Assembly: GCA_965215165.1 (NCBI GenBank)
Contig: CBDCCX010000006.1
Coordinates: forward strand, 2,480,001-2,544,000
Reading direction: 5' to 3'
DNA from: JANQRZ01 sp965215165
GTDB taxonomy: Bacteria; Bacteroidota; Rhodothermia; Rhodothermales; JANQRZ01
DNA: 64,000 bases
In this document: piece by piece, positions 9,160-18,037 of the stretch
How the letters are laid out: every line of letters starts with the position of its first letter
Position numbering within the stretch: position 1 is the stretch's first letter
The notes under the pieces: model-generated
What the model saw: only the letters and a program-made list of their open reading frames with translations
The model's database searches: none
Told to the model about the DNA's origin: nothing
Translations under genes and position numbers: made by a program

Positions 9160-9891
9160 GTGTCGCTCGCCCTCTCCGTCCGCCACCTCACCAAGACGTT
9201 CGACAGCGGGAGCCGCAGCCTGACGGTGCTCGACGATGTCTCGTTCGACCTCGGCGACGGGGCGACGTGCGCGGTCGTCGGGCCGAGCGGGAGCGGGAAG
9301 ACGACGCTCCTCGGCCTCGCGGCCGGCCTCGACCGGCCGACCTCCGGCTCGGTGGCGCTCTGCGGCCAAGCGCTCGAGGCGCTCGACGAAGACGACCGTG
9401 CCCGCGTGCGCGGGGCCTCCGTCGGCTTCATCTTCCAGCAGTTCCGCCTCATCCCGACCCTGACGGCGCTCGAGAACGTGACCGTCCCGCTCGAGCTACG
9501 CGGCGAGCGCGGGGACGTCGAGGCGGCGCGCCTCCTGGACCGCGTCGGCCTCGGCGACCGGACGAGCCACTATCCGGGGCAGCTCTCCGGCGGCGAGCAG
9601 CAGCGCGTCGCCCTCGCCCGGGCCTTCATCAACCGCCCCCGCATCCTCTTCGCCGACGAGCCGACTGGCAACCTCGACACCGAGACCAGCGACCGCGTCG
9701 AGGACCTCCTCTTCGACCTCAACGCCGAGGCCGGGACCGCGCTCGTCGTCGTCACCCACGACCCGGCCCTCGCTGCGCGCACCGAGCGCGTGCTTCGGCT
9801 CAAAGGCGGGCGGCTCGTGTCGGACGAGGCGACGGGTGGGCATAACGGCGTGGAGGGAATGGAGAGATCGGTGACGCACCGTTCTCGCTAA
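9160..9891 (+). CDS. ABC transporter ATP-binding protein, LolD/YbbA type
   Basis: 243 residues from GTG 9160. Walker A GPSGSGKTT, Q-loop FIFQQFRLIPTL, signature LSGGEQQRVALARA, Walker B ILFADEPTGNLD and the H-loop VVVTHD are all present. The LDDVSF start and GNLD ending place it in the MacB/LolD/YbbA subfamily that pairs with FtsX-type permeases. Its partner follows 40 bp downstream. The last 15 or so residues lie over the left arm of an inverted repeat (9847-9921) and look unrelated to the family, so the natural C-terminus may have been overwritten. Confidence 0.9.
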   Translation: MSLALSVRHLTKTFDSGSRSLTVLDDVSFDLGDGATCAVVGPSGSGKTTLLGLAAGLDRPTSGSVALCGQALEALDEDDRARVRGASVGFIFQQFRLIPTLTALENVTVPLELRGERGDVEAARLLDRVGLGDRTSHYPGQLSGGEQQRVALARAFINRPRILFADEPTGNLDTETSDRVEDLLFDLNAEAGTALVVVTHDPALAARTERVLRLKGGRLVSDEATGGHNGVEGMERSVTHRSR

Positions 9892-9921
9892 ACCCTCCTC
9901 CTCCTCGCCTCTCTCCACGCC
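9847..9921. repeat. Inverted-repeat spacer: GGCGTGGAG ... CTCCACGCC
   Basis: The purine-rich left arm begins GGCGTGGAG (9847-9855). It is matched exactly by CTCCACGCC at 9913-9921 and loosely by the pyrimidine tract between. A small inner hairpin CGGTGACGCACCG sits near the middle. It spans the end of the ATPase gene and stops 10 bp before the permease start. It is one of several similar spacers in the window. Confidence 0.5.
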
Positions 9922-9931
9922 CTGATTCCCC

Positions 9932-12457
9932 GTGCCCTTCGCCTCTACCTTCGCGCTGCGTGACAGCCGGACCGCGCGCCGCCGGCTCCTGCTCTTCGTC
10001 GCCTCGGCGGCGCTCGGGGTGGCCGCACTCGTCGCGATCCGGTCGTTCTCCGAGAGCCTCCAGGCCGCGGTCGCCGAGCAGGCGCAGGCCCTCACCGGGG
10101 CCGACCTCACGGTGTGGGCGCGGCGCGACTTCGGCGACCGGGACCGCGCGCTCGTGGACTCCGTGGCGGCAGCCCATCCCGGCGAGCAGGCCGAGGAGCT
10201 GGCCTTCGCGTCGATGGCCTTCTTCCCGAAGACCGGCGGCGCGCGGCTGACCGAGGTCCGGGCCGTCCGCGGCGGCTACCCGTTCTACGGCGAGATCGTC
10301 ACGACCCCGGCCGGCAGGGCCGACACGTACCAGCAAACCGGCGAGGCCCTCGTTGATGCCTCCCTCCTGCTCCAGTACGACGTAGCCCCCGGCGACTCGG
10401 TCCGGGTCGGGCAGCGGACCTACCGGATCGCGGGCGGGATCGACGAGATCGCGGGGCAGACCGGCGTCGGGGCGTTCGTCGGGCCGCGCGTCTACGTCCC
10501 GCTCGCCGACCTCGACACGACGCTGCTCGGCTTCGGCAGCCGGGTCGAGGTCCGCCGCCACTTTCGGTTTGCCGAGGCCGACGAGGACGCGGTGCTCACC
10601 CAGATTCAGCCCCGGCTCACGGCGCTCGGGCTGCGCGGGGTCACGCCCGAGGGCGCGCAGCAGGACTGGAACGACGCGCTCGGCGACCTCGGGCGGTTCC
10701 TCTCGCTCGTCGGGTTCGTGGCCCTCCTGCTCGGCGGGATCGGCGTGGCGAGCGCGATCACGGTCTACGTCCGCCAGAAGGCCGAGACCGTCGCCACGCT
10801 GCGCTGCCTCGGGGCGACGGCTGGGCAGACGCTCCGGGCGTATGTGCTCCAGGCAGCGGTGCTCGGCTTGGCCGGCGCACTGCTCGGCGCGGCGCTCGGG
10901 GTGGCGGTGCAGACGGTGCTGCCGAAAGTCCTCGGGCCGTTCCTGCCAGTCGAGGTCGAGGTCGTCGTCTCGTGGCAGGCCATCGCCGAGGGCGTCGGGA
11001 TCGGCCTCGCGGTGGCGCTTGTGTTCTCGCTCCTGCCGCTCGTCGCCGTCCGCCGGATTCCGCCGCTCCGGGCGATCCGCCCCACGGCTTCGAACGAGGG
11101 CGGCCTCGACTGGCTTCGCCTCGTGCTCTTCAGCGTGATCGCCCTCGGGGTCGCAGGCTTCGCGTGGGCGCAGACGGGTGACGCGCGGGCGGCGGTCGGC
11201 TTTCCGCTCGGGATCGCGGCGGTGCTCGGGCTGCTCGCGCTCGCGGCGCGGGGGGCGATGGCGGCGGTGCGGTGGGCCGTCCCGGCGTCGTGGCCGTACC
11301 CGGCGCGGCAGGGGCTGGCGAACCTGTACCGCCCCGGCAACCAGACCCTCGTGCTGATGCTCACGCTCGGCCTCGGGACCTTCCTCATCGCCACGCTTTG
11401 GCTCGTCCAGACTTCGCTCCTCGACCAGATCGCCGTCACCAGCGGCGGCGAGCAGCCCGGCCTGATCCTCTTCGACATCCAGCCCGACCAGCGCCAAGGC
11501 CTCGTCGCCCTGATCGAGGCGCAGGGCGAACCCGTGCTCGGCCAGATTCCAGTCGTCACCACGAGCCTCGCCGCCATCAACGGCCGGGACACCGACGACA
11601 TCCGGCAGGACTCGACCTCGGAGATTCCGGCCTGGACGCTCCGCCACGAGTACCGCTCGACCTACCGCCCGGCCCTCGTCGATTCCGAGACACTCGTCGA
11701 AGGCGCGGTCGCCGCCCGCGTCCCGGCCGACACCGCCGTCGTCCCGATCTCGCTCGAGACCGACATCGCGGGCGACCTCGGCGTCGGGATCGGCGACCGG
11801 CTCACGTGGAACGTGCAGGGCGTCCGCATCGAGAGCGAGGTGGCGAGCCTTCGCGCCGTCGACTGGGCGCGGGTCCAGCCCAACTTCTTCGTCGTCTTCC
11901 CCGAAGGCCCGCTCGACGGCGCGCCGCAGTTCGACATCGTGCTCACGCGCGGCGGCGATGCTGAGGCGTCCGCCCGTCTCCAGCGCGCTGTCGTGCAGGC
12001 GTACCCGAACGTGTCGGTCGTGGACGTCAGGCTCGTGCTGAGTCTGGTGCAGGGTGTGCTCGGGCGGGTGTCGTTCGTGCTCCAGTTCATGGCGCTGTTC
12101 TCGATCCTGACCGGTCTTGTAGTGCTCGCCGGGGCGGTGCTCGTGTCGCGCTTCCAGCGGATCGAGGAGAGCGTGCTGCTGCGGACGCTCGGCGCGGCGC
12201 GCAGGCAGGTGCGGTGGATTCTGCTCTGGGAGTACCTGCTGCTCGGCCTGCTCGCGGCAACCGTGGGTATGGGCTTGGCGCTCGTCGGCGGGTGGGCGCT
12301 CTCGGCGTTCGTGTTCGAGGTGCCCTTTGCGCCGGCGTGGGGCGGCGTGCTCGTGGCGCTGCTCGTGGTCCCGGCGCTGACCGTGGCGATTGGCCTGGCT
12401 GGAAGTCGGGGCATTCTCCAGCGTCCGCCGCTGGAGGTGCTGCGCGCGGCGGGGTGA
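9932..12457 (+). CDS. FtsX-like ABC transporter permease, YbbP type
   Basis: 841 residues from GTG 9932. A first membrane helix (LLLFVASAALGVAALVAI) is followed by a large periplasmic MacB-like domain, an FtsX domain with three helices (about 265-385), a second helix set, another periplasmic region and a C-terminal FtsX domain (about 710-841). This two-FtsX, about 800-residue layout is that of YbbP-type permeases rather than LolC/E or MacB. With the ATPase just upstream it should form an extracytoplasmic mechanotransmission or lipophile-handling ABC complex. The adjacent TesA-like esterase supports the YbbAP-TesA grouping. Confidence 0.88.
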   Translation: MPFASTFALRDSRTARRRLLLFVASAALGVAALVAIRSFSESLQAAVAEQAQALTGADLTVWARRDFGDRDRALVDSVAAAHPGEQAEELAFASMAFFPKTGGARLTEVRAVRGGYPFYGEIVTTPAGRADTYQQTGEALVDASLLLQYDVAPGDSVRVGQRTYRIAGGIDEIAGQTGVGAFVGPRVYVPLADLDTTLLGFGSRVEVRRHFRFAEADEDAVLTQIQPRLTALGLRGVTPEGAQQDWNDALGDLGRFLSLVGFVALLLGGIGVASAITVYVRQKAETVATLRCLGATAGQTLRAYVLQAAVLGLAGALLGAALGVAVQTVLPKVLGPFLPVEVEVVVSWQAIAEGVGIGLAVALVFSLLPLVAVRRIPPLRAIRPTASNEGGLDWLRLVLFSVIALGVAGFAWAQTGDARAAVGFPLGIAAVLGLLALAARGAMAAVRWAVPASWPYPARQGLANLYRPGNQTLVLMLTLGLGTFLIATLWLVQTSLLDQIAVTSGGEQPGLILFDIQPDQRQGLVALIEAQGEPVLGQIPVVTTSLAAINGRDTDDIRQDSTSEIPAWTLRHEYRSTYRPALVDSETLVEGAVAARVPADTAVVPISLETDIAGDLGVGIGDRLTWNVQGVRIESEVASLRAVDWARVQPNFFVVFPEGPLDGAPQFDIVLTRGGDAEASARLQRAVVQAYPNVSVVDVRLVLSLVQGVLGRVSFVLQFMALFSILTGLVVLAGAVLVSRFQRIEESVLLRTLGAARRQVRWILLWEYLLLGLLAATVGMGLALVGGWALSAFVFEVPFAPAWGGVLVALLVVPALTVAIGLAGSRGILQRPPLEVLRAAG

Positions 12458-12506
12458 CGGGTTACGCCCAGGGCGACGGCGTGTCTATCTCCGGAACCCG
12501 TCGCCC

Positions 12507-13082
12507 TTGCTCGTCTCCGAACCCGCTCCCCGCTTCGACCTGCGCCGGCACCGCCGCCGCTCGGTCCGCCTGCCGTTCCACGACTACGCGGGCGGGGTGT
12601 ATTTCGTGACGCTCTGCACCCACGATGGCGGGCATCTCTTCGGCGAGGTCGTGGGCGGAGAGATGATGCTGGCTGTGCCGGGTGAGGCTGCGTGGAATTG
12701 CTGGCTGGCGGTCCCCGATCATTTTCCACAGGTCGTTCTCGACGCAGCTGTGGTGATGCCAAATCATTTCCATGGCATCCTCGGGATTCTGCCTCCCGAT
12801 GATCCCGACCGTAGGGGCACGGCATGCCGTGCCCCTACGCGACGGTTCAGTTAACTCCACCGGGGGACCTTGCCAACCATCGTCCGTTCGTTCAAATCCG
12901 CTGTCACGAAACGGATCAACGCGTCGCGTGGGACGCCCGGCGCGACAGTGTGGCAGCGGAACTACTGGGAGCGCGTCCTCCGCGACGAGCGCGAACTCGG
13001 CATCGCCCGGCGGTACGTCCGCGACAACCCGCTGCGGTGGCACCTCGACCGGTACGGGCCACCCAGCCGACGCCGCACGTAA
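12507..13082 (+). pseudogene. REP-associated tyrosine transposase (RAYT, Y1/IS200-like), interrupted by an in-frame stop
   Basis: A frame open from a possible TTG 12507 reads SVRLPFHDYAGGVYFVTLCTH, then AAVVMPNHFHGILGI, which carries the HxH metal-binding motif (HFH) of Y1 HUH nucleases. After an in-frame TAA (12852-12854) the same frame continues with LPTIVRSFKSAVTKRIN and WQRNYWERVLRDERELG, where the Tyr of RNYWE is the likely nucleophile, and ends RRYVRDNPLRWHLDR. So this is one gene with a single nonsense codon, not two genes. RAYTs act on REP palindromes, and a perfect palindrome of the local REP family lies inside this gene at 12811-12838. No terminal inverted repeats or target duplication were seen. 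Confidence 0.85.
12811..12838. repeat. REP-like palindrome copy 2 (perfect, inside the RAYT gene)
   Basis: A perfect 28-bp palindrome whose left arm is GTAGGGGCACGGCA and whose right arm is its exact reverse complement. In the RAYT frame it encodes RGTACRAPT, placed between the HFH motif and the LPTIVRSF block. It is the best match to the other REP-like copies in the window. Confidence 0.9.
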
Positions 13083-13115
13083 AAAGCCCGCCGCCGAACG
13101 ATGACGGCGACGGGC
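13081..13115 (-). terminator. Intrinsic terminator of the PilB/GspE gene
   Basis: Read on the minus strand, GCCCGtCGCCG and CGGCGgCGGGC form a stem with one mismatch and an 8-base loop, followed by TTTTT. It lies 45 bp past the PilB stop and overlaps the RAYT stop codon. Confidence 0.8.
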
Positions 13116-13122
13116 CTCCCTT

Positions 13123-13154
13123 CCCTTCACCATACTTGCCCTTCACCATACTTG
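13123..13154. repeat. 16-bp tandem duplication
   Basis: CCCTTCACCATACTTG occurs twice in direct tandem (13123-13138 and 13139-13154), between the terminator and the stop codon of the PilB gene. It is probably a slippage product; I see no function. Confidence 0.85.
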
Positions 13155-13159
13155 GCTGA

Positions 13160-15223
13160 TCAGCGCAACACGCCGACGACGCGGACCATCTCCTCGAGGC
13201 TCGTATCCCCGGCAGCGACGATGGCCCAGGCCGCGTCCTTGAGCGTCGTCATCTTCTCGGCGACGGCCGTCTCGCGGAGGGCGTCCTCGTCGAGGTTGCC
13301 CTCGGCGGCGACGATCTGGGCGCGGAGCGCCTTCGTCATCGGCATCACCTCGGCGATGGCGCGGCGGCCCCGGTAGCCGTTGCCGTTGCACGTCTGGCAC
13401 CCCTCGCGCTGAGCCGCGCGGTAGAACGTCGCGTCCTCGTCCGGGGCGAAGCCCATGCGTCTGGCGATGTCCAGGTCCGGCTCGGGGTCGGGCCCCTTGC
13501 ACTCGGGGCAGAGGACGCGGAGGAGGCGCTGCGCCGCGACGAGCGAGACCGAGTTGGCGATCAGGAACGGCTCGATCCCCATCTTGTAGAGCCGGCTGAC
13601 GGCCGAGGGCGCGTCGTTCGTGTGGAGCGTCGAGAACGTGAGGTGGCCCGTGTTGGCGAGCTTGATGCCCAGCTCGGCCGTCTCCTGGTCGCGCATCTCG
13701 CCGACCATCACCACGTCGGGGTCGTGCCGGAGGATGAAGCGGAGCGCCTCGCGGACGGTGAACTTGTGGCTGACCTTGATCTGCCGGATGCCGGGCAGGA
13801 CGTACTCCACCGGGTCCTCGACGGTGAGGACGTTGCGCTTGGGCGAGCGGACCTCGTGGAGCGCGGCGTAGAGCGTGGTCGACTTGCCCGAGCCGGTGGG
13901 ACCGGTCAGGATCACCATGCCGTGCGGCTGGTGGATGGCCTCCTGGAAGAGCCGCAGGCCGCGCTCCGAGAGACCGAGCTTCGCTAGGCTCTCGACCACC
14001 CTGCTGTCGTCGAGGATCCGGATGACGATGCTCTCGTGGCGCGTCTGCTGGTCCGAGTGGGCGATCGGCAGGACGCTGACGCGGTAGCGGATCAGCACCC
14101 CGTCGACGACGCGCTGGATGAAGCCGTCCTGGCCGCGCTCGCGCTCGAAGCGGTCGACGTTGCGGCTCCGGTCCTTGGCGACGGCGAGGAACGCCTCGGG
14201 CGGGGCCTTCTCCTCGACGTACCACGGCGCGAGGTCGCCGTCGATGCGGAAGTTGATGCTGACGTGCCCGTTGGCGTCGGGGAAGAAGTGGATGTCGGAC
14301 GCGCCGCGCCGCACGCCCTCGAAGAGCGCCGCTTCGAAGAGGTTGATCAGCGCGCTCCGGTTGATCTCGGCCTCGAGCTCTTCGTCCTCGACGAGCGGGG
14401 TGTCCGCCTCCTCGTGGCCGAAGTCGAAGGCGTAGTCGGTGTGCTCCTGGACCCGCTCGAGGTACTCGTTGCGCGGGAGGTTGGTCTCGGCGATGAGGTC
14501 GGCGAGCAAGGTCTCCGTCGCGTACTGGAGGTCGTAGGCGTGCAGGCTGAGCTTGTTCAGGAGGTGGTGGACCTCCGGGTTGGTCGGGTCGTGCGTGGCG
14601 AAGATCCAGCGCCGGTCTGCCCTCGGGTCCTCCTCGGGCTTCTCCCAGCCGGGCTTCTTGCCGTCGGTCTTGCTGCGCTTAACGGGGTTCACCTCGCGGA
14701 CGGCAACGGGCAGCAGGTGGAGCGCGCGCATCCGGCCCCACTGCTCGGCCGAGAACAGCTTCCGCACTTGGCGCAGGCACGCGAGGGCGGCGTACTTCGT
14801 GACCTGGCTCGTCTTGAAGGCGAAGACGCTCGCCGCCTCGGCGTAGACCGCAGCGCGGTCCAGCGACTCGTCCTCGGCAAGCGCTCGCCACAGCTTGACC
14901 GGCGTGCCGGCCTGGGCACCCACCTGCATCCGATGCCACGCCCGCTCGACGTGCTCAATGGTGATGACCTCGTTGAAGAGCAGCGAGATCACCACCCGGT
15001 CCTCGATGTCGAGCGGTGAGAACCCGCCCTGCCCATCCTCGCCTACGGCCTCGCTCCGCTCGTCGCCCCCCTCTTCGAGCCGCGTGCCCATGGCGTCGGG
15101 CAGCGCCTCGGGCGCGGCGAGGCCGTCGAGCATCCCGAGCGCCAATGGGGGAATAGCTTTCGGCGCAGGTGGCTCCGACTCGCGCGTCTCCGGCTGATCG
15201 TCGTGGGCGGTCTCGTTTTTCAT
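13160..15223 (-). CDS. GspE/PilB-family secretion or type IV pilus assembly ATPase
   Basis: 687 residues. An N-terminal MshEN/T2SSE-N-like region (about 70-260) precedes the motor domain. Walker A is GPTGSGKST, the Asp box is VEDPVEYVLPGIRQIKV, Walker B is DPDVVMVGEMRD, and the His box is TGHLTFSTLHTNDA. A CPEC ... CQTC tetracysteine zinc motif follows. These are hallmarks of the cytoplasmic hexameric ATPase that powers pseudopilus or pilus extension. No other pil or gsp gene is in the window, so it is an orphan here. The N-terminal 60 residues are acidic and Pro-rich without recognisable fold. It ends at the terminator at 13081-13115. Confidence 0.92.
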   Translation of the reverse strand: MKNETAHDDQPETRESEPPAPKAIPPLALGMLDGLAAPEALPDAMGTRLEEGGDERSEAVGEDGQGGFSPLDIEDRVVISLLFNEVITIEHVERAWHRMQVGAQAGTPVKLWRALAEDESLDRAAVYAEAASVFAFKTSQVTKYAALACLRQVRKLFSAEQWGRMRALHLLPVAVREVNPVKRSKTDGKKPGWEKPEEDPRADRRWIFATHDPTNPEVHHLLNKLSLHAYDLQYATETLLADLIAETNLPRNEYLERVQEHTDYAFDFGHEEADTPLVEDEELEAEINRSALINLFEAALFEGVRRGASDIHFFPDANGHVSINFRIDGDLAPWYVEEKAPPEAFLAVAKDRSRNVDRFERERGQDGFIQRVVDGVLIRYRVSVLPIAHSDQQTRHESIVIRILDDSRVVESLAKLGLSERGLRLFQEAIHQPHGMVILTGPTGSGKSTTLYAALHEVRSPKRNVLTVEDPVEYVLPGIRQIKVSHKFTVREALRFILRHDPDVVMVGEMRDQETAELGIKLANTGHLTFSTLHTNDAPSAVSRLYKMGIEPFLIANSVSLVAAQRLLRVLCPECKGPDPEPDLDIARRMGFAPDEDATFYRAAQREGCQTCNGNGYRGRRAIAEVMPMTKALRAQIVAAEGNLDEDALRETAVAEKMTTLKDAAWAIVAAGDTSLEEMVRVVGVLR

Positions 15224-15468
15224 CGTGCGGCGCGGGGTTAGACAGGGGCAAAAGTGCCCCGCTCCAGTGTCGGCTCCGGCTCGGAGCGAGTTAAGGGCCT
15301 CTCCGAAAAGCCCTCTCGCCCTCGATGGTAGTGGCTTCTCTCAGGTACGCCACACTATTGTCACAGACCTTGGGTTTATTGGGCTTGTTGGCTACCCAGG
15401 CCTTCGCTCTCATCCGTACCGGTGCGCGCTCGGCCGAGGCCTTTTTCTCTCCCCCAACCCCCAGACCG

Positions 15469-15846
15469 ATGCCCTCTATTCTCGAAACGACCCAGGACCT
15501 CGCCCGCCTCGCGGACACCGGCCACGTGCAGGAGGCTGTCAGCACGTACTACGCCGACGACGTGACGATCACCGAGGCGACGGGCGAGACGGCCCAGGGC
15601 CGCGAGGCCCAGCTCGGCCGCATGAAGGAGTTCGAATCCTCCATCCGCGAGATGCACGGCGGCGGCGTCCACGCGGTCACCGCCAACGAGGACGAGGGCG
15701 TGTCCATGGTCGAGTCGTGGATCGACGCGACGTTCGCCGACGGCAACCGGACGAAGCTGGAGGAGGTGGAGCGCTACGTGTGGGAGGACGGCAAGATCGT
15801 CGACGCCCGGTTCTACTACGCCACCGGCGGCGCGCCCTCCAGCTAG
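15469..15846 (+). CDS. SnoaL/NTF2-like protein
   Basis: 125 residues from ATG 15469; the frame extends upstream but those residues cover the non-coding 245-bp gap. The pattern of an N-terminal helix, TYYADDVTITEATGETAQGREAQLGRMKEF and a C-terminal sheet ending RYVWEDGKIVDARFYYATGG is typical of the SnoaL-like NTF2 fold. Such small cone-shaped domains bind or isomerise small ligands, but no catalytic residue can be assigned. It stands alone between the PilB gene (divergent) and recG. Confidence 0.75.
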   Translation: MPSILETTQDLARLADTGHVQEAVSTYYADDVTITEATGETAQGREAQLGRMKEFESSIREMHGGGVHAVTANEDEGVSMVESWIDATFADGNRTKLEEVERYVWEDGKIVDARFYYATGGAPSS

Positions 15847-15946
15847 CCGGTGGGTTGAAGAAGACGCGCGGGAGGCGTACCATAGCCGGCCCGGCGGTAG
15901 GCCTCAGCCCCTGCCGCCGGGTCGTTCCCCGACCGCCACTCCGCGC

Positions 15947-18037
15947 ATGAGCGTTCTCGACACGGACATCGAAGACCTGAAGGGCGTCGGCGAGCGGCGG
16001 GCGGAGCCGCTGCGCAAGGCCGGCGTCAAGACCTTCCGCGACCTGCTGCGCACCTACCCGCGCCGCTACCTCGACCGCTCGACCGTCACCCCGATCCGCC
16101 AACTCGAAGCCGGCCAGGCCGTCACCGTCGTCGGGACGGTCAAGAAGAAGGGTCTCATCCCCGGGCGCGGCGGCAAGCGGCGACTGGAGCTGCACGTCAC
16201 CGACGAGAGTGGCGGCACGCTCAAGTGCGTCTGGTTCCGAGGAGCCAACTACCTCCAGCGCCTCTTCGACACCGGCGGCCGGTTCGCCTTCCACGGCAAG
16301 CCCGAGCAGTACGGCCGCACCTTCTCGCTCGCCCACCCCGACTTCGACCGGCTCGGCGAGGAGGGCGCGGCGCTCGACACCGGCCGCATCATCCCGCTCT
16401 ACCCCGGCGGCGCGGCGCTCGACAAGGTCGGCCTCAACAGCCGGACGCTGCGGCGGCTGATCTATGACCTCATCAAGGAGCACGGCCTCGCCATCCCCGA
16501 GGTACTGCCCGACGCGGTGCGCGAGCAGTACGACCTCATCCCCGGCAACGTCGCGCTCCGGGCGATCCACTTTCCGAAGGACCGGGCCGAGCTCGGGCGG
16601 GCGCTGCGGCGGCTCAAGTTCGAGGAGCTCTTCTTCCTCCAGCTCCTGCTGGCGCTCACGCGCGAGCGCCGGGCCGAGGTCGCCGGGCCGGCCTTCGGTG
16701 CCCCCGGCGAGTTCGCCCGGCGGTTCGTCAACGACGTGCTCCCGTTCACGCTCACCGGCGCGCAGCTCCGCGCCATCGAAGAGATCGCGGCCGACACCAT
16801 GGACGGCCGGCAGATGAACCGCCTCGTGCAGGGCGACGTCGGCAGCGGCAAGACCGTCGTCGCCGTGGCCGCGATGATGCAGGCGCTCGACTCCGGCTTC
16901 CAGAGTGCCTTCATGGCCCCGACCGAAATCCTCGCCGAGCAGCACTACGCGAATCTCAAGTCCTACCTCGAGCCGCTCGGCCTCGAGGTCCGCCTGCTCA
17001 TCGGCGGGCAGCGCAAGAAGCTGCGCGAGGAGATCCTGGAGGACCTGGCCGAGGGCCGCGCCGCCGTCGCCGTCGGCACCCACGCGCTGATCGAGGACAA
17101 GGTCGAGTTCCAGAACCTCGGCCTCGCCGTCGTCGACGAGCAGCACCGCTTCGGGGTGATGCAGCGCGCGCGGATGTTCCGCAAGGGGCAGCGCCCGCAC
17201 ATGCTCCTGATGACGGCGACGCCCATCCCGCGCTCGCTCGCGATGACGGTCTACGGCGACCTCGACGTGTCGGTCATGAACGAGCGCCCCGCCGGCCGCA
17301 AGCCGATCCAGACCAAGCTCTACACCGAGAAGCGCCGCGAGGAGGCCTACGCCTTCATCAAGGACCAGCTCCGCGAAGGGCGGCAGGCCTATGTCGTCTA
17401 CCCGCTCGTCGAGGAGTCCGAAAAGCTCGACCTGAAAGATGCCGAGACCGGCTTCGAGACCCTCACCGAGCGCTTCCGGCCGTACCGCGTCGACCTGGTC
17501 CACGGGCGGATGTTCGCCTACGAGAAGGAGGAGGCGATGGAGCGCTTCAAGGCCGGCGAGACCGACATCCTGGTCGCCACGACGGTCATCGAGGTCGGCG
17601 TGGACGTCGGCAACGCGAGCGTGATGGTGATCGAGCACGCCGAGCGCTTCGGGCTGAGCCAGCTCCACCAGCTCCGGGGCCGCGTCGGGCGCGGGGCCGA
17701 CCAGAGCTACTGCCTCTTGATGGCCGACTACAAGCGCAGCGCCGAGGCCGAGGAGCGGCTCGAAGCCATGCTCGCCACCGACGACGGCTTCGTGATCTCC
17801 GAGACCGACCTCCGTCTGCGCGGCGCGGGCGACTTCTTCGGCACCCGGCAGTCCGGCCTGCCGGCCTTCAAGCTCGCCGACATCGTCCAGGACGCCGACC
17901 TGCTCGCGCTCGCCCGCGACGCCGCCTTCTTGCTCGCCGAGCGCGACCCCGCCCTCCGGCAGGCCGAACACACCGAGGCGCGTCGCCACTTCGCCCGCAC
18001 CGCCCCCAAGAGCCTCGGCTTCGCGAGGGTGGGCTAG
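15947..18037 (+). CDS. recG: ATP-dependent DNA helicase RecG
   Basis: 696 residues, the usual RecG length. The wedge/OB domain (about 50-150; GTVKKKGLIPGRGGKRRLEL) is followed by helicase motifs: I VQGDVGSGKTVVA, II with the RecG-type DEQH (VVDEQHRFGV), III TATPIPRSLA, V ATTVIEVGVDV and VI QLRGRVGRG. The C-terminal TRG-like part includes RLRGAGDFFGTRQSG. It remodels stalled replication forks and Holliday junctions. Its stop codon (18035-18037) overlaps by two bases the stop of the convergent fic remnant. Confidence 0.96.
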   Translation: MSVLDTDIEDLKGVGERRAEPLRKAGVKTFRDLLRTYPRRYLDRSTVTPIRQLEAGQAVTVVGTVKKKGLIPGRGGKRRLELHVTDESGGTLKCVWFRGANYLQRLFDTGGRFAFHGKPEQYGRTFSLAHPDFDRLGEEGAALDTGRIIPLYPGGAALDKVGLNSRTLRRLIYDLIKEHGLAIPEVLPDAVREQYDLIPGNVALRAIHFPKDRAELGRALRRLKFEELFFLQLLLALTRERRAEVAGPAFGAPGEFARRFVNDVLPFTLTGAQLRAIEEIAADTMDGRQMNRLVQGDVGSGKTVVAVAAMMQALDSGFQSAFMAPTEILAEQHYANLKSYLEPLGLEVRLLIGGQRKKLREEILEDLAEGRAAVAVGTHALIEDKVEFQNLGLAVVDEQHRFGVMQRARMFRKGQRPHMLLMTATPIPRSLAMTVYGDLDVSVMNERPAGRKPIQTKLYTEKRREEAYAFIKDQLREGRQAYVVYPLVEESEKLDLKDAETGFETLTERFRPYRVDLVHGRMFAYEKEEAMERFKAGETDILVATTVIEVGVDVGNASVMVIEHAERFGLSQLHQLRGRVGRGADQSYCLLMADYKRSAEAEERLEAMLATDDGFVISETDLRLRGAGDFFGTRQSGLPAFKLADIVQDADLLALARDAAFLLAERDPALRQAEHTEARRHFARTAPKSLGFARVG

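Noticed and set aside
12772..13159. Alternative frames in the RAYT region coding for 110-111 residues
   Set aside because: They do not carry RAYT motifs. The motif-bearing sequence on both sides of the stop is in one single frame.
15620..15650. GGAGTTCGAATCCTCC looks like a tRNA T-arm
   Set aside because: It lies inside the SnoaL-like coding sequence (KEFESS) and no matching acceptor stem, D-arm or anticodon arm surrounds it.
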